This document shows, piece by piece, positions 8,571 to 17,722 of a stretch of DNA of 64,000 bases. The DNA is from Reichenbachiella agarivorans. Lineage in GTDB: Bacteria; Bacteroidota; Bacteroidia; Cytophagales; Cyclobacteriaceae. The translations under genes were made by a program, and so were the position numbers. The stretch is taken from contig NZ_CP106679.1 of assembly GCF_025502585.1 (NCBI RefSeq), forward strand, positions 477,001-541,000. The letters are read 5' to 3'. Positions within the stretch are counted from its first letter, which is position 1; each line of letters begins with the position of its first letter. The notes beneath the pieces were generated by a model. That model ran no database searches. It saw only the letters and a list, made by a program, of their open reading frames with translations, and had not been told where the DNA came from.

Positions 8571-11500
8571 ATGATGCAAGCAATTCGAGAAAAGAACAAA
8601 AAGCACCACCTGTCCCTATTTATACTTCTTATTTTTTTACTACTTCCCAATATTGGGAGTACACAGTCCTCTGCGATCCGGTTTCGGAAAGTCAGTCTCT
8701 CCGAGGGACTGTCATTCAACACAGTCAACTCGATCACGCAGGATCTATTGGGATTCCTGTGGGTGGGTACCGAAGACGGTCTCAATCTGTATGATGGCAC
8801 GAAATTCACAGTTTATAAAAATGACCCTGAAGACTCTCTTTCCATCCCAAGCAATGCGATCAATGAAGTCTATGTAGATGGGCAAAACAGGGTCTGGATC
8901 GCCACCAACAATGGTCTGTGTCTATACGACCGAAACCTCAACAAATTTAGGTCAATAGCCTCCACCTTGGGCATGACCATTACTGGCATCACAATGCTAG
9001 ACCAAAACACACTTTGGCTGGCAGGGAGTCAATCCAAGGGTAAGGATATTTACTCTCTGGATATTACTTCCAAGGAAATCATTCCTATCAACTATGCTCA
9101 AATTCAATCGAAGGGATCATGGAAAATCAGTGCTGGAATCCAGCAATCCATGTGGGTCACAACCCTACAAGACGGGCTATACAAAGTGACTCCAGAAACC
9201 AACGACATTTTGGGAGGACTGGCAGGTAAAACTGTAAGGTCATTCATCGAAGAACCAAACGGCAATGTGTGGGCGGGGACTCAAGGACATGGCTTGTTTT
9301 ATCTAAACAACCAACTGGAAATCATTCGTAGCTATAACGTAAACAATGGTACACTGGAAAGCAACAATATTTGGTCACTGACCCAAGATGATGAGGGCAA
9401 TTTATGGATAGGCACCGATGGCAAAGGTCTCTACCTGTTGGATCAAAATGGTGAACTCAAAAACTACCAAAAAGATGCTGCTATCAAAGGCTCTCTGAGT
9501 TCAAACGTAATCAGAGCGATGTACAAAGACCAAAAAGGGGATTTGTGGCTGGGAACTTATTTAGGTGGACTCAACTACCACAGCAAGAAAAACAACCTCT
9601 TTGAGCATTTCAAAAACAATTCTTGTGATCCAACTAGTCTATCAAATGACATAGTGCTTTCGTTCGAAGAAAACAAAGAAGGAAACATCTGGGTGGGTAC
9701 TGATGGTGGAGGGCTGAATTTGTACAAAAATAGTCTATTCGAGCATTTCAGCCAAAGCAAAGACGGACTGGCCGGTTCTGTGATTTTGGATTTGTTTGAG
9801 GACCATGATGACGAGCTATGGATAGGCACCTACGCTGGTGGAATCAGCCGATACGTCAACGGCAAATTCCAAACCTATAATGAGTCTAATTCTGAACTGA
9901 GCAACAACTCGGTCTGGGCGATAGGAGAAGATCCTGCTGGTAGAATCTGGCTTGGCACCAACGGAGCAGGTATCTCAGTCTATGACAAAGCTACAGGCAA
10001 TTTCAGTACATACACCCATGATGACAATGATCCCAATAGCCTCTCCAACAACACCATCAGATCAATATTTTCGGATCACAACCACCAACTCTGGATAGGC
10101 ACGTATGGCGGTATCAATCTTTACCAACCAGAAAAGGACAATTTCAAACACTATCCTTATGAAACCCAAGAAGGAGATACGGGCATCAATTTGATTATTT
10201 CTATCACTGAAGACAAAAAAGGAAATCTATGGATGGGAACCTATGGTGGAGGATTGTTGAAGCTGGATCCAGTAGCGGGAACATTCGAGAATTTCACACA
10301 GGCAGATGGTGTACAAAGTGGAATTATCTTTGGCGTAGTAGTCGATGATGGAGGAATGATTTGGCTCAGCTCTAGCAATGGCTTGATGAAATTCGATCCT
10401 GAAAGCAAAAAGGTTGTGGTCTATGGTGAAAGCGATGGATTACAAGGCAACACCTTCAGCATCGGTTCTTACTTCAAAGATTCCAAAGGTAGGGTTTATG
10501 TAGGTGGAAACAATGGTTTCAACTCCTTCGATCCCAATCACATCAACGTCAGTGATTTCAAACCCAAAGTTTTCATCACCAATCTTCTCATCTATAATAA
10601 AATAGTAAATCCTGGCGACAAGGACTCTCCTCTTACCCAACAAATGAGTGTCACAGATCATCTAACCCTTGACTCCAAACAATCTGTTTTTGGTTTTGAA
10701 TTCGCCGCACTCAACTTTACGAATGCAAGTAAGAATCAATATGCCTATTGGATGGAGGGATTTGAAGAGGAGTGGAATGAAATAGGTAACAGAAACTTTG
10801 TCACCTACACCAATCTTGATCCAGGAAAATACACTTTTCATGTCAAAGCTACCAACACCGATGGTGTCTGGAGTGACGAAGCTACGGTTCTACAACTGAC
10901 CATTCTACCTCCATGGTGGGCAACCTGGTGGTTCAGGTTATTGAGCGCAATCATCGTCATCAGTATCAGCTACTACATCTACCGTAGTAAAAAGATACAA
11001 AGACAAGAGACGATGCAACTGTTGGAGCAAAAAGTAAACGAAGCAGTCGCAGCAGTCAAATCACAAAATGACGAATTGGTCAATCAAAAAGGCAATCTTC
11101 AAGCAGCCATCGAAGATACCAATTTTGTAATCACAGAAGCAGTCGAATCAGGCAACTTCAGTGCAAGAATCAACACTGAGCTCAAATCAGGAGAATGGAA
11201 AGCGCTCGGAGAATCCATCAACCAATTGTTTGAATCCGTGCTCACACCATTCAATGCCATCAATGAAGTCATCAACAAAGCTTCTCAGAGTGATCTGACA
11301 GGCAGGTATACTGGAGTGGCTCACGGGGACATTCTGTACCTGACCAGCAACCTGAATACCGCCATGGAGAACCTGTCTACCCTACTTTCGGAGATCAGTA
11401 ACAAAGTAACTGTCATCGGCATGGCATCTCAAGAAATGCTCCTGACCACAGAAGAAATGGATGCCAGCACTACCGAAATCTCCACCGCTATTGCACAGAT

Positions 11501-12308
11501 GAGTCAAGGAGCCAACTCCCAACTAAACAGTGTGGATCAATCCACCCAACTGATGGAAGGCATACTCAGCTCATCCAACGAAATGGGAGATCAGGCACAG
11601 TCCATCAAAAACACCGCTCAATCTGGGGCAGAAAAGAGCCAAGAAGGTATGCAGCTGATCGGAAAACTCGATCAAAACATGAAGGATATATTGCGGTTTT
11701 CGGATCAAAGCAATTTATCTATTAGCACCTTGACCCAAAGATCCAAGGAAATCACCAGCGTGATCCGTATCATCAAAGAAATTGCAGCACAAACCAATCT
11801 GCTAGCACTCAATGCAGCCATCGAAGCAGCACAGGCAGGAGACTCAGGGCGTGGCTTTGCGGTCGTAGCAGAAGAGATCCGAAAACTCGCAGAGGACTCC
11901 AGAAAGTCAGTCACTGAAATAGAAATGCTGATCTCTGGCGTGCAGACAGACACCCAGTCAACAGCCAAATTAATCTCTGAGATGGGTACTTTTGTTCGTG
12001 CTGGAGAGGAAGCTTCTCAGCGTACATTGACGACTTTCAAAGAGATAGCCAAATACTACATACAGACCTTGGGTAAATCCGAAATGATTGTTCATGCTAC
12101 TGAAAAACAAACCAGCGATGTAGAAAATGTCGTCAATATCTTGCGTGGATTGGTGGTAATCGCCGAACAGACTGCTGCTGGGACTGATGAAGTTGCCAGC
12201 TCTGCTACTGAGCTATCCTCTGGTATGACCAACTACATCAATCAAAGCAAACAAGTGCTCCAAATCGTCAACCAGCTCCAACAAAAAATGGAAGAGTTTA
12301 AATTGTAA
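8571..12308 (+). CDS. Hybrid receptor: Reg_prop beta-propellers + Y_Y_Y + chemoreceptor (MCP) signalling domain
   Basis: A 1245-residue membrane receptor. After a signal peptide, residues about 35-680 hold 14 Reg_prop-type motifs (FLWVGTEDGLNLYDG, LWIGTDGKGLYLL, IWLGTNGAGISVYD and others), enough for two seven-bladed propellers. A Y_Y_Y domain follows (about 695-775), then one membrane helix (about 782-805), a coiled coil, HAMP-like helical segments (about 860-940) and a methyl-accepting signalling domain (about 945-1240). The hairpin tip near residue 1077 reads EIAAQTNLLALNAAIEAA, followed by GRGFAVVAEEIRKLA, so the CheA/CheW contact region is intact. In Bacteroidota this sensor normally feeds a histidine kinase or DNA-binding domain controlling glycan use; here the output is a chemotaxis array. 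No CheA, CheW or C-terminal tether is in the window. Ligand unknown. Confidence 0.9.
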   Translation: MMQAIREKNKKHHLSLFILLIFLLLPNIGSTQSSAIRFRKVSLSEGLSFNTVNSITQDLLGFLWVGTEDGLNLYDGTKFTVYKNDPEDSLSIPSNAINEVYVDGQNRVWIATNNGLCLYDRNLNKFRSIASTLGMTITGITMLDQNTLWLAGSQSKGKDIYSLDITSKEIIPINYAQIQSKGSWKISAGIQQSMWVTTLQDGLYKVTPETNDILGGLAGKTVRSFIEEPNGNVWAGTQGHGLFYLNNQLEIIRSYNVNNGTLESNNIWSLTQDDEGNLWIGTDGKGLYLLDQNGELKNYQKDAAIKGSLSSNVIRAMYKDQKGDLWLGTYLGGLNYHSKKNNLFEHFKNNSCDPTSLSNDIVLSFEENKEGNIWVGTDGGGLNLYKNSLFEHFSQSKDGLAGSVILDLFEDHDDELWIGTYAGGISRYVNGKFQTYNESNSELSNNSVWAIGEDPAGRIWLGTNGAGISVYDKATGNFSTYTHDDNDPNSLSNNTIRSIFSDHNHQLWIGTYGGINLYQPEKDNFKHYPYETQEGDTGINLIISITEDKKGNLWMGTYGGGLLKLDPVAGTFENFTQADGVQSGIIFGVVVDDGGMIWLSSSNGLMKFDPESKKVVVYGESDGLQGNTFSIGSYFKDSKGRVYVGGNNGFNSFDPNHINVSDFKPKVFITNLLIYNKIVNPGDKDSPLTQQMSVTDHLTLDSKQSVFGFEFAALNFTNASKNQYAYWMEGFEEEWNEIGNRNFVTYTNLDPGKYTFHVKATNTDGVWSDEATVLQLTILPPWWATWWFRLLSAIIVISISYYIYRSKKIQRQETMQLLEQKVNEAVAAVKSQNDELVNQKGNLQAAIEDTNFVITEAVESGNFSARINTELKSGEWKALGESINQLFESVLTPFNAINEVINKASQSDLTGRYTGVAHGDILYLTSNLNTAMENLSTLLSEISNKVTVIGMASQEMLLTTEEMDASTTEISTAIAQMSQGANSQLNSVDQSTQLMEGILSSSNEMGDQAQSIKNTAQSGAEKSQEGMQLIGKLDQNMKDILRFSDQSNLSISTLTQRSKEITSVIRIIKEIAAQTNLLALNAAIEAAQAGDSGRGFAVVAEEIRKLAEDSRKSVTEIEMLISGVQTDTQSTAKLISEMGTFVRAGEEASQRTLTTFKEIAKYYIQTLGKSEMIVHATEKQTSDVENVVNILRGLVVIAEQTAAGTDEVASSATELSSGMTNYINQSKQVLQIVNQLQQKMEEFKL

Positions 12309-12441
12309 TCGAAAGATCACAGATATGGCTCAAGATGGATAAACAAATGACACATCCAAAGGGAGTCCGTTGAGTGAGGAGACAAAAGCTAATTGAGTCC
12401 GGTCGTTACGCGTGAGGCTGAATAACCATCTTATAAAAACA

Positions 12442-12471
12442 GCAAGGTCAAAGTATATACCTTGACCTTGC
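12442..12471. terminator. Hairpin terminator between convergent genes
   Basis: GCAAGGTCAA (12442-12451) pairs perfectly with TTGACCTTGC (12462-12471) around a 10-base loop, between the stop of the propeller receptor and the stop of the T9SS LRR protein. On the minus strand an A-then-T-rich stretch follows; a classical U-run is weak, so efficiency is uncertain. Confidence 0.6.
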
Positions 12472-12498
12472 CGTGCTCGCCAAATGAGGGTAGATGTA

Positions 12499-15114
12499 TT
12501 ATCTCTTTATAAATTTTTCAATCAAATGACCTTCTGACCTGACAAAATAAACCCCTGGCGCAAGACTGCTTACATCCAATACATTGTTGCCCACATTTCC
12601 CTGCTGGATGGTTATAGTATGTCCTGAGAGATTGACAATACGAATACTGGCAGAGCTGATCAACTCGATGTTCAATTGGTCTGAAGTAGGGTTCGGATAC
12701 AATATCAATGATGATTGCTCATCGTCAATACCCAACACCTCATCCGAACAACCATCAGGGGCGATCCATGCTCCGATTGCAGTATAGGTACAAGATGCAT
12801 CATCCGAAAAACTCACTTCCAAATCCACACTATTCCCATCAGCGGTCCCATTGAGGGACACTGTCTGCGGGCTACTAGAAACCGTGAAATTGATGCCATT
12901 CACCACCAATGTACCAGTCGTCGGTGCATCTGTGTAGTTCACTGTTAGATTAATACTATAGCGGTTGTTGACCGCACTGCATGACAAAATATCACCAACG
13001 GTCACGTTGCTGATACAGTCACTTGGAGTCACATTGCAATTCTCACTAAAACTTGCTCCTGCATCGATGGTTGTCCAATTGGCAGTACTGTAGGCTTCAT
13101 CATCGACCTGAATACACTCCAAATCTGCATTGTTGTTGGCAGAAAATAGCTCCATGTTCTCATTGTTGCCATTTTTTACATTCAACCGAGTCAAAGCATT
13201 GTCGTGGCAGAACAAATTGGTCAAAGCAATATTGTGACTTAAATCCAAAGCCGTGAGCTGATTTTGAATAACTGACAATACGATCAGATCGGTATTGGCA
13301 CTCAAGTCCAAAGAGGTCAGTTGATTGTTGGAACACCACAAACTGGTCAGTGCTGTGTTGGCACTGATATCGAGGCTGGTCAGAGAATTGCCTGTGCAAT
13401 CCAGTTCAGTCAGAGAAGTGAAAGCCTCAATGCCAGTCAGGTTGCTAATGCTGTTTTCAGCTACGTCTATCAGACCTGCAAATGCTGCCGCCTCAGTACA
13501 TTGAATATGACTATCACCGTTGGTATTAATCGCAGCGGTAGCAACCAAGGCAGATTTGAAATTAACATCTGGAATATCGACCGTACAAAGGAATGCTTCG
13601 CAATCCGTACTGTAGGTAGACCAGGAAGGCTTATTGGGCCAATTGGCAGTACTGTATGTCTCATCATCGACCTGAATACAAGTCAACTCGGAGTTGGTCA
13701 GTGCATCAAATACCGTGAAATTGGTATTGTTACCATTTTGTACATTCAAGACTTCTATCTCATTGCCACCACACTGGAGCTGTGTCAACTGTCCATTGGC
13801 ACTGACGTCTAGATCGGTCAAACCATTGTCATGGCATTGCAAGATTTGAAGACTGGTATTGGTACTCAAACCCAGCGACTCAATTTGATTGTTGTAGCAC
13901 CGCAGGTCAGTAATAGCCGTATTGGCACTCACATCCAAACTTGATAAAGCATTGCTATGGCATATCAGAATTTCCAAGCCCGTGTTTTGGCTGAGGTTGA
14001 GTGTTTGTATTTGATTGTTGTTGCAATACAATCTTTCCAATGCTGTATTGTTGCCAAGAGTCAGACTTGTCATAGAATTATTGTTGCATGAGAGTCTTGT
14101 CAGGGAAGTGTTGGCACTGACATCCAGTGAACCTATCGTGTTGCTATAGCAGGCGAGCTCTGTGAGAGAAGTAAAAGCTTCAATCCCTGTCAAGGAGGTA
14201 ATACTGCTTGATGAGCAATCGATGGTGCCATTAAATGCCGCCGCTTCACTGCATTGGATTTCGCTGTCTCCGTTGGTATTGATGGCGGCATTTCCTAGCA
14301 GATAGGATTTAAAATTGGTATCTGGAATATAAACATTGCACGGCGGAGCAGTATTGTACAAAGCTGTCACCTGTGCCTGATTGAGTGCCACGTTGTAATA
14401 TTGGACATCATCTATGCCTCCTGTGAACTTGTAGTTCACATTGGTATAGGGAGCGATTTCAAAAGGCGCAGAGGTGTTGACAATACGGTGGCTTTGGTAG
14501 GTCTGCTGACTGGTGAAGTAGGGATAATTGAGCTGCGGCTGGCTATCGAGATTACCATCTACATAGATTTGAAAACTATAGCCTGCATTGCCAGGCGTTT
14601 GGTAGGAATAGGCCACCAATACAATATGATGCCACTGCCCATCATCTACCCTGTAATTGCCAATGTTAGAGAAGTTTTGAAAGATTGGTGCAGTACCAGG
14701 AGTCCCCGTATTGGTAAAAGTATAATTCACTTCCATTTTAGCGAAGAACTCCAGCTTGCCACTTCTCAATGTAAGCATGTACCCCAAGTCTTGATAATTG
14801 TTGCTACGGTTGGCAATCAACATCTTGCCATTGATCAGATTGTCTGTGGTCTTGACATAAAAACTGACCGAGATACTTTGACCATCTACTGCAGGAATGG
14901 TCAATTTGTCATTATTGATCTGCAAGGCACTGTTGGCATTCCCTGCCCTGTCGGCAATCAGGGTGCGAGTATTGCTCACAGGAGAAAAAGATACACCCGA
15001 TCCTGTATTGTCCGCAAGCGAACCACCCGTAAACAAAAATTGACGTACAGGTGTTTGTGTCCAACCAAGGGTCACACACCATACACCTAGTAGAGTTAAG
15101 TATATATATTTCAT
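12499..15114 (-). CDS. T9SS-secreted surface protein with LamG domain and leucine-rich repeats
   Basis: An 871-residue secreted protein. The ATG at 15114 opens a good signal peptide (MKYIYLTLLGVWCVTLGWTQ); the longer frame adds 24 residues before it. Residues about 30-250 form a LamG/concanavalin-like domain (VDGQSISVSFYVKTTD, DDGQWHHIVLVAYSY, FTGGIDDVQYYNVALNQ). Two copies of an IPD.NFK..L domain start at about 257 and 508, each followed by LRRs of the LTSLDVSANTALT type. A C-terminal T9SS sorting domain (about 800-871; LILYPNPTSDQLNIEL, SLAPGVYFVRSEG) directs export by type IX secretion and probably anchoring. Adhesion to glycans or other cells is a reasonable guess only. Confidence 0.85.
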   Translation of the reverse strand: MKYIYLTLLGVWCVTLGWTQTPVRQFLFTGGSLADNTGSGVSFSPVSNTRTLIADRAGNANSALQINNDKLTIPAVDGQSISVSFYVKTTDNLINGKMLIANRSNNYQDLGYMLTLRSGKLEFFAKMEVNYTFTNTGTPGTAPIFQNFSNIGNYRVDDGQWHHIVLVAYSYQTPGNAGYSFQIYVDGNLDSQPQLNYPYFTSQQTYQSHRIVNTSAPFEIAPYTNVNYKFTGGIDDVQYYNVALNQAQVTALYNTAPPCNVYIPDTNFKSYLLGNAAINTNGDSEIQCSEAAAFNGTIDCSSSSITSLTGIEAFTSLTELACYSNTIGSLDVSANTSLTRLSCNNNSMTSLTLGNNTALERLYCNNNQIQTLNLSQNTGLEILICHSNALSSLDVSANTAITDLRCYNNQIESLGLSTNTSLQILQCHDNGLTDLDVSANGQLTQLQCGGNEIEVLNVQNGNNTNFTVFDALTNSELTCIQVDDETYSTANWPNKPSWSTYSTDCEAFLCTVDIPDVNFKSALVATAAINTNGDSHIQCTEAAAFAGLIDVAENSISNLTGIEAFTSLTELDCTGNSLTSLDISANTALTSLWCSNNQLTSLDLSANTDLIVLSVIQNQLTALDLSHNIALTNLFCHDNALTRLNVKNGNNENMELFSANNNADLECIQVDDEAYSTANWTTIDAGASFSENCNVTPSDCISNVTVGDILSCSAVNNRYSINLTVNYTDAPTTGTLVVNGINFTVSSSPQTVSLNGTADGNSVDLEVSFSDDASCTYTAIGAWIAPDGCSDEVLGIDDEQSSLILYPNPTSDQLNIELISSASIRIVNLSGHTITIQQGNVGNNVLDVSSLAPGVYFVRSEGHLIEKFIKR

Positions 15115-15228
15115 TGCTTCAAGTTTTAAATTCTTTGCTGAGTTGATTGGCCAACCCACAACTGTTGGTATTAAGAAATTGGGCAACTGCCTATGACAGT
15201 CGCCCGATAATTGTTGTGAATTACCCTT

Positions 15229-16809
15229 TTAATTGTTTTGGAAATTGGGGTCAGCTGCGGTACGCACCGGAAAAGCATACGTCGAGAGCGTAGCTGCTCC
15301 CACGTATGAAAGACATTGTTGGGTCGCATCAAAGGAGAACATATTATAATTGCTACCAGTTGCGACCGTAGAAGTCCAGAAGTACCCTCCAATAGGATAT
15401 GCCTCAGTATCTTGGTCATCCTCAAACGCTTCACACATGGTATTGCGATCTGTCAAGCTTGGCATACGCCAATCGTTGTAGCCTTGGTGATAATTTATAG
15501 CCAGATTTCTAATCGCAGCATCTGCATTGGCCCAGGTGTAAGTACCTGATAATGTAGCTCCTCTTACTATGATGTTGCCACTATTGATATCAACAGCTGC
15601 AATAGCTCCACCTCCCCAAGAAAGTCCGTACAGGTCAGTCACAGCAACACCATCATAATAAAGTTGAAGAGGTGTTTCGCCATCATTGAGTCGATCCTGT
15701 GCTGTTTCGTTGGTGTCATCCGTCAGGGTAATGGTAATCGTACCACTAGCAGAGGCATAGCCTCCCATTTCTCCAGGCACATCTACAATGACAGTAGCCG
15801 TGATGGTAGGATAAAGTTCGTAGTTGAAATACTGTTCATCAGCGACTAATACTTCGCCATTGCCGTTGACGTCAATAGAGCCAACTGGATTTGATGTTTC
15901 TAGTGTAAAATTAGCTCTTGCGTCAGGTGCAGCAGCACCAGATATCACACTCCAAGAGATGTATCCGAGTGTCTCTCCATTGGAGTATAGATTTTCCTGC
16001 ATAGTGAGGGTAAAATCCTGTACCGAGATGGAGAAATTCTCTCCTCCCAATTCTACAACGTCAGTTACCACAATGGTCACGTTGATGGCGACTGATGTTG
16101 TGCCATTAGATACTGTCACTGTAGCTTTGGCTGCCTTTCCGAGGTTTTCATAAGTCGGCAAGGTTTCGTAATTAAACAGGCTCTCGTCTGCCACCGTCAC
16201 CTCACCACTACCACCATTGATATCCAAGGCTCCTACTGGTGTCTCGCTGCTGATGGTGAATGTCACAGCCGCGCCATCGCTGCTAGAGGCAGACAGCGTA
16301 CCCAATAATGCGCCTTGCGTCGGGTTCTCAGCAATAGTCACAGAAAAATCTTGAGTGGTGATTCGTACGATACCCTCCTCATCTATATCTGTGAGGATAA
16401 TCATGATGGATCCTGTCTCAGCGACATCCCCATTAGAAACAGTGACCGTACCTGTGATGGTAGGGTTGGTTTCGTAATCAAAAGCGCTGGGCTTGGCGAC
16501 AGTCAATTGTCCAGTAGTGGCATTGATGGCCATGGCACCCTCAATGGATTGTGTGGTCAAAGCAAAACTCACTTCCCCCTCACTCGTCGATGCTTCAACA
16601 GTGCCTAAAATCTGTCCAGCACTTGGTTCTTCATTGATTCTGACCGAAAAATCCTCCACGGTCACAGTAATTGAATCTGACAATGACTCATCTTCTTTGC
16701 AAGAAGTCACAGATGCGAAAATGAGTACAGCATAAAACAAGCACATTCCTGCTCTAAAAATGATGCTTGACATAAATACCCGAAAGGTTTTGGTTTCTAA
16801 ATGATTCAT
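15229..16809 (-). CDS. Lipoprotein with cadherin-like repeats and DUF1566 (Lcl-type) domain
   Basis: A 526-residue lipoprotein; the lipobox FASVTSC places the lipidated Cys at residue 37. Three repeats of about 110 residues follow, each with the cadherin-like pattern VxDFSVxIxENP...GxLxGTxxAS, ATTGQLTVAxxxxFDYET and IxITLTD (about 42-140, 147-250 and 258-370). The C-terminal part (about 380-520) resembles the DUF1566/Lcl C-terminal domain: WANADAAIRNLA, YNDWRMPSLTDRNTMCEAF and YFWTSTVA, a fold related to C-type lectins. The start at 16809 is a good ATG, but one at 16773 (MSSIIFRAG) gives a more usual lipoprotein signal length. It lies just downstream of the LytR-type regulator. Function unknown; surface binding is plausible. 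Confidence 0.75.
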   Translation of the reverse strand: MNHLETKTFRVFMSSIIFRAGMCLFYAVLIFASVTSCKEDESLSDSITVTVEDFSVRINEEPSAGQILGTVEASTSEGEVSFALTTQSIEGAMAINATTGQLTVAKPSAFDYETNPTITGTVTVSNGDVAETGSIMIILTDIDEEGIVRITTQDFSVTIAENPTQGALLGTLSASSSDGAAVTFTISSETPVGALDINGGSGEVTVADESLFNYETLPTYENLGKAAKATVTVSNGTTSVAINVTIVVTDVVELGGENFSISVQDFTLTMQENLYSNGETLGYISWSVISGAAAPDARANFTLETSNPVGSIDVNGNGEVLVADEQYFNYELYPTITATVIVDVPGEMGGYASASGTITITLTDDTNETAQDRLNDGETPLQLYYDGVAVTDLYGLSWGGGAIAAVDINSGNIIVRGATLSGTYTWANADAAIRNLAINYHQGYNDWRMPSLTDRNTMCEAFEDDQDTEAYPIGGYFWTSTVATGSNYNMFSFDATQQCLSYVGAATLSTYAFPVRTAADPNFQNN

Positions 16810-16968
16810 CTTATTTTCTATTTTATTTATTCACAACTTTCAAAAATTGATTGTTCATGAATAATAAAATAGAGAGATGAGCGAGCAACATCACTACATG
16901 GTAAATGGTAGCATATATTGAGGGAAGCTAGAGGCACTCTGTTGCGCTTTAGCACTCCCAGCTCGATA

Positions 16969-17718
16969 CTAGAACTGCTGCAACACCTCCAAGAATGTTT
17001 CCTTTTTGGCTCTTGCCAAAGGGATATGACTACCATCAGACATTTCAATAGAACCACCTTCTCGTTTGTCAAATTTGCGAAGCTGATTCATATTGATCAA
17101 ATAAGAGCGGTGAACCCTGAAAAAACCTCTTTCCCTCAGCAGCAATTCATATTCCTTGAGTGTTTGTGAAATAACCAACACTTGACCGTCCTTCAAATGA
17201 AACTCAGTATAGTTATTGTCAGACATGCAATAAACAATATCGTTTACCTCTACAATCTGAATCGTATTTTGATCCTTGAGTACAATCTTTTTAAACAAAT
17301 GATCATTGTCTTGGACACTTTGGGTCAACTGACGAATCTGTTGGACATCTGGAAGCTGAATCAAGTCCCTAGTCACCTTTTCAATGGCTATTTTAAATTC
17401 AAACGGATTGATGGGTTTGAGAATGTAATCCAATGCGTTGTACTTAAAGGCCTTAACCGCATATTCATCATGACCAGATATAAAAATAATTTTGAAAGAC
17501 AAACGATCCTCATCCAACATACCGAGTAAGTCAAAACTGGTACCCGACCCTAGATTAATATCTAAAAGTGCCAAGTCAGGACGATATTCGTCCAATACAT
17601 CCAAGGCCCCTTGGATAGAATTTGCCTCTCTTATTTCTGCCAATGGAATGGCTCGCAGCAGGAAACTTCGTAAGGTAGCAAGTGCAGCTGGCTCATCGTC
17701 GAGCAAAAATACTTTCAT
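16969..17718 (-). CDS. LytTR-family response regulator
   Basis: A 249-residue response regulator. The receiver (1-120) has the acidic pair DDE at 7-9, phospho-acceptor Asp53 in LALLDINLGSG, the Ser/Thr of IIFISGHDEYA and Lys in YILKPINPFEF. Residues about 145-245 are a LytTR DNA-binding domain (IVYCMSDNNYTEFHLKDGQ, FFRVHRSYLINMNQLRKF, IPLARAKKETF). It starts 4 bases after the TPR histidine kinase gene and so forms a two-component system with it. The adjacent cadherin-like lipoprotein gene on the same strand is a possible target. Confidence 0.92.
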   Translation of the reverse strand: MKVFLLDDEPAALATLRSFLLRAIPLAEIREANSIQGALDVLDEYRPDLALLDINLGSGTSFDLLGMLDEDRLSFKIIFISGHDEYAVKAFKYNALDYILKPINPFEFKIAIEKVTRDLIQLPDVQQIRQLTQSVQDNDHLFKKIVLKDQNTIQIVEVNDIVYCMSDNNYTEFHLKDGQVLVISQTLKEYELLLRERGFFRVHRSYLINMNQLRKFDKREGGSIEMSDGSHIPLARAKKETFLEVLQQF

Positions 17719-17722
17719 CCAA

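Noticed and set aside
13100-14250. Regularly spaced near-repeats that could be taken for a tandem repeat array or CRISPR
   Set aside because: They are the codons of leucine-rich repeats in the T9SS protein; spacing is about 63-66 bases, units diverge, and the frame is open throughout.
14401-15090. Open frame of 229 codons opposite the LamG region
   Set aside because: Antisense shadow; the opposite strand has a signal peptide, LamG, LRR and T9SS tail in one frame.
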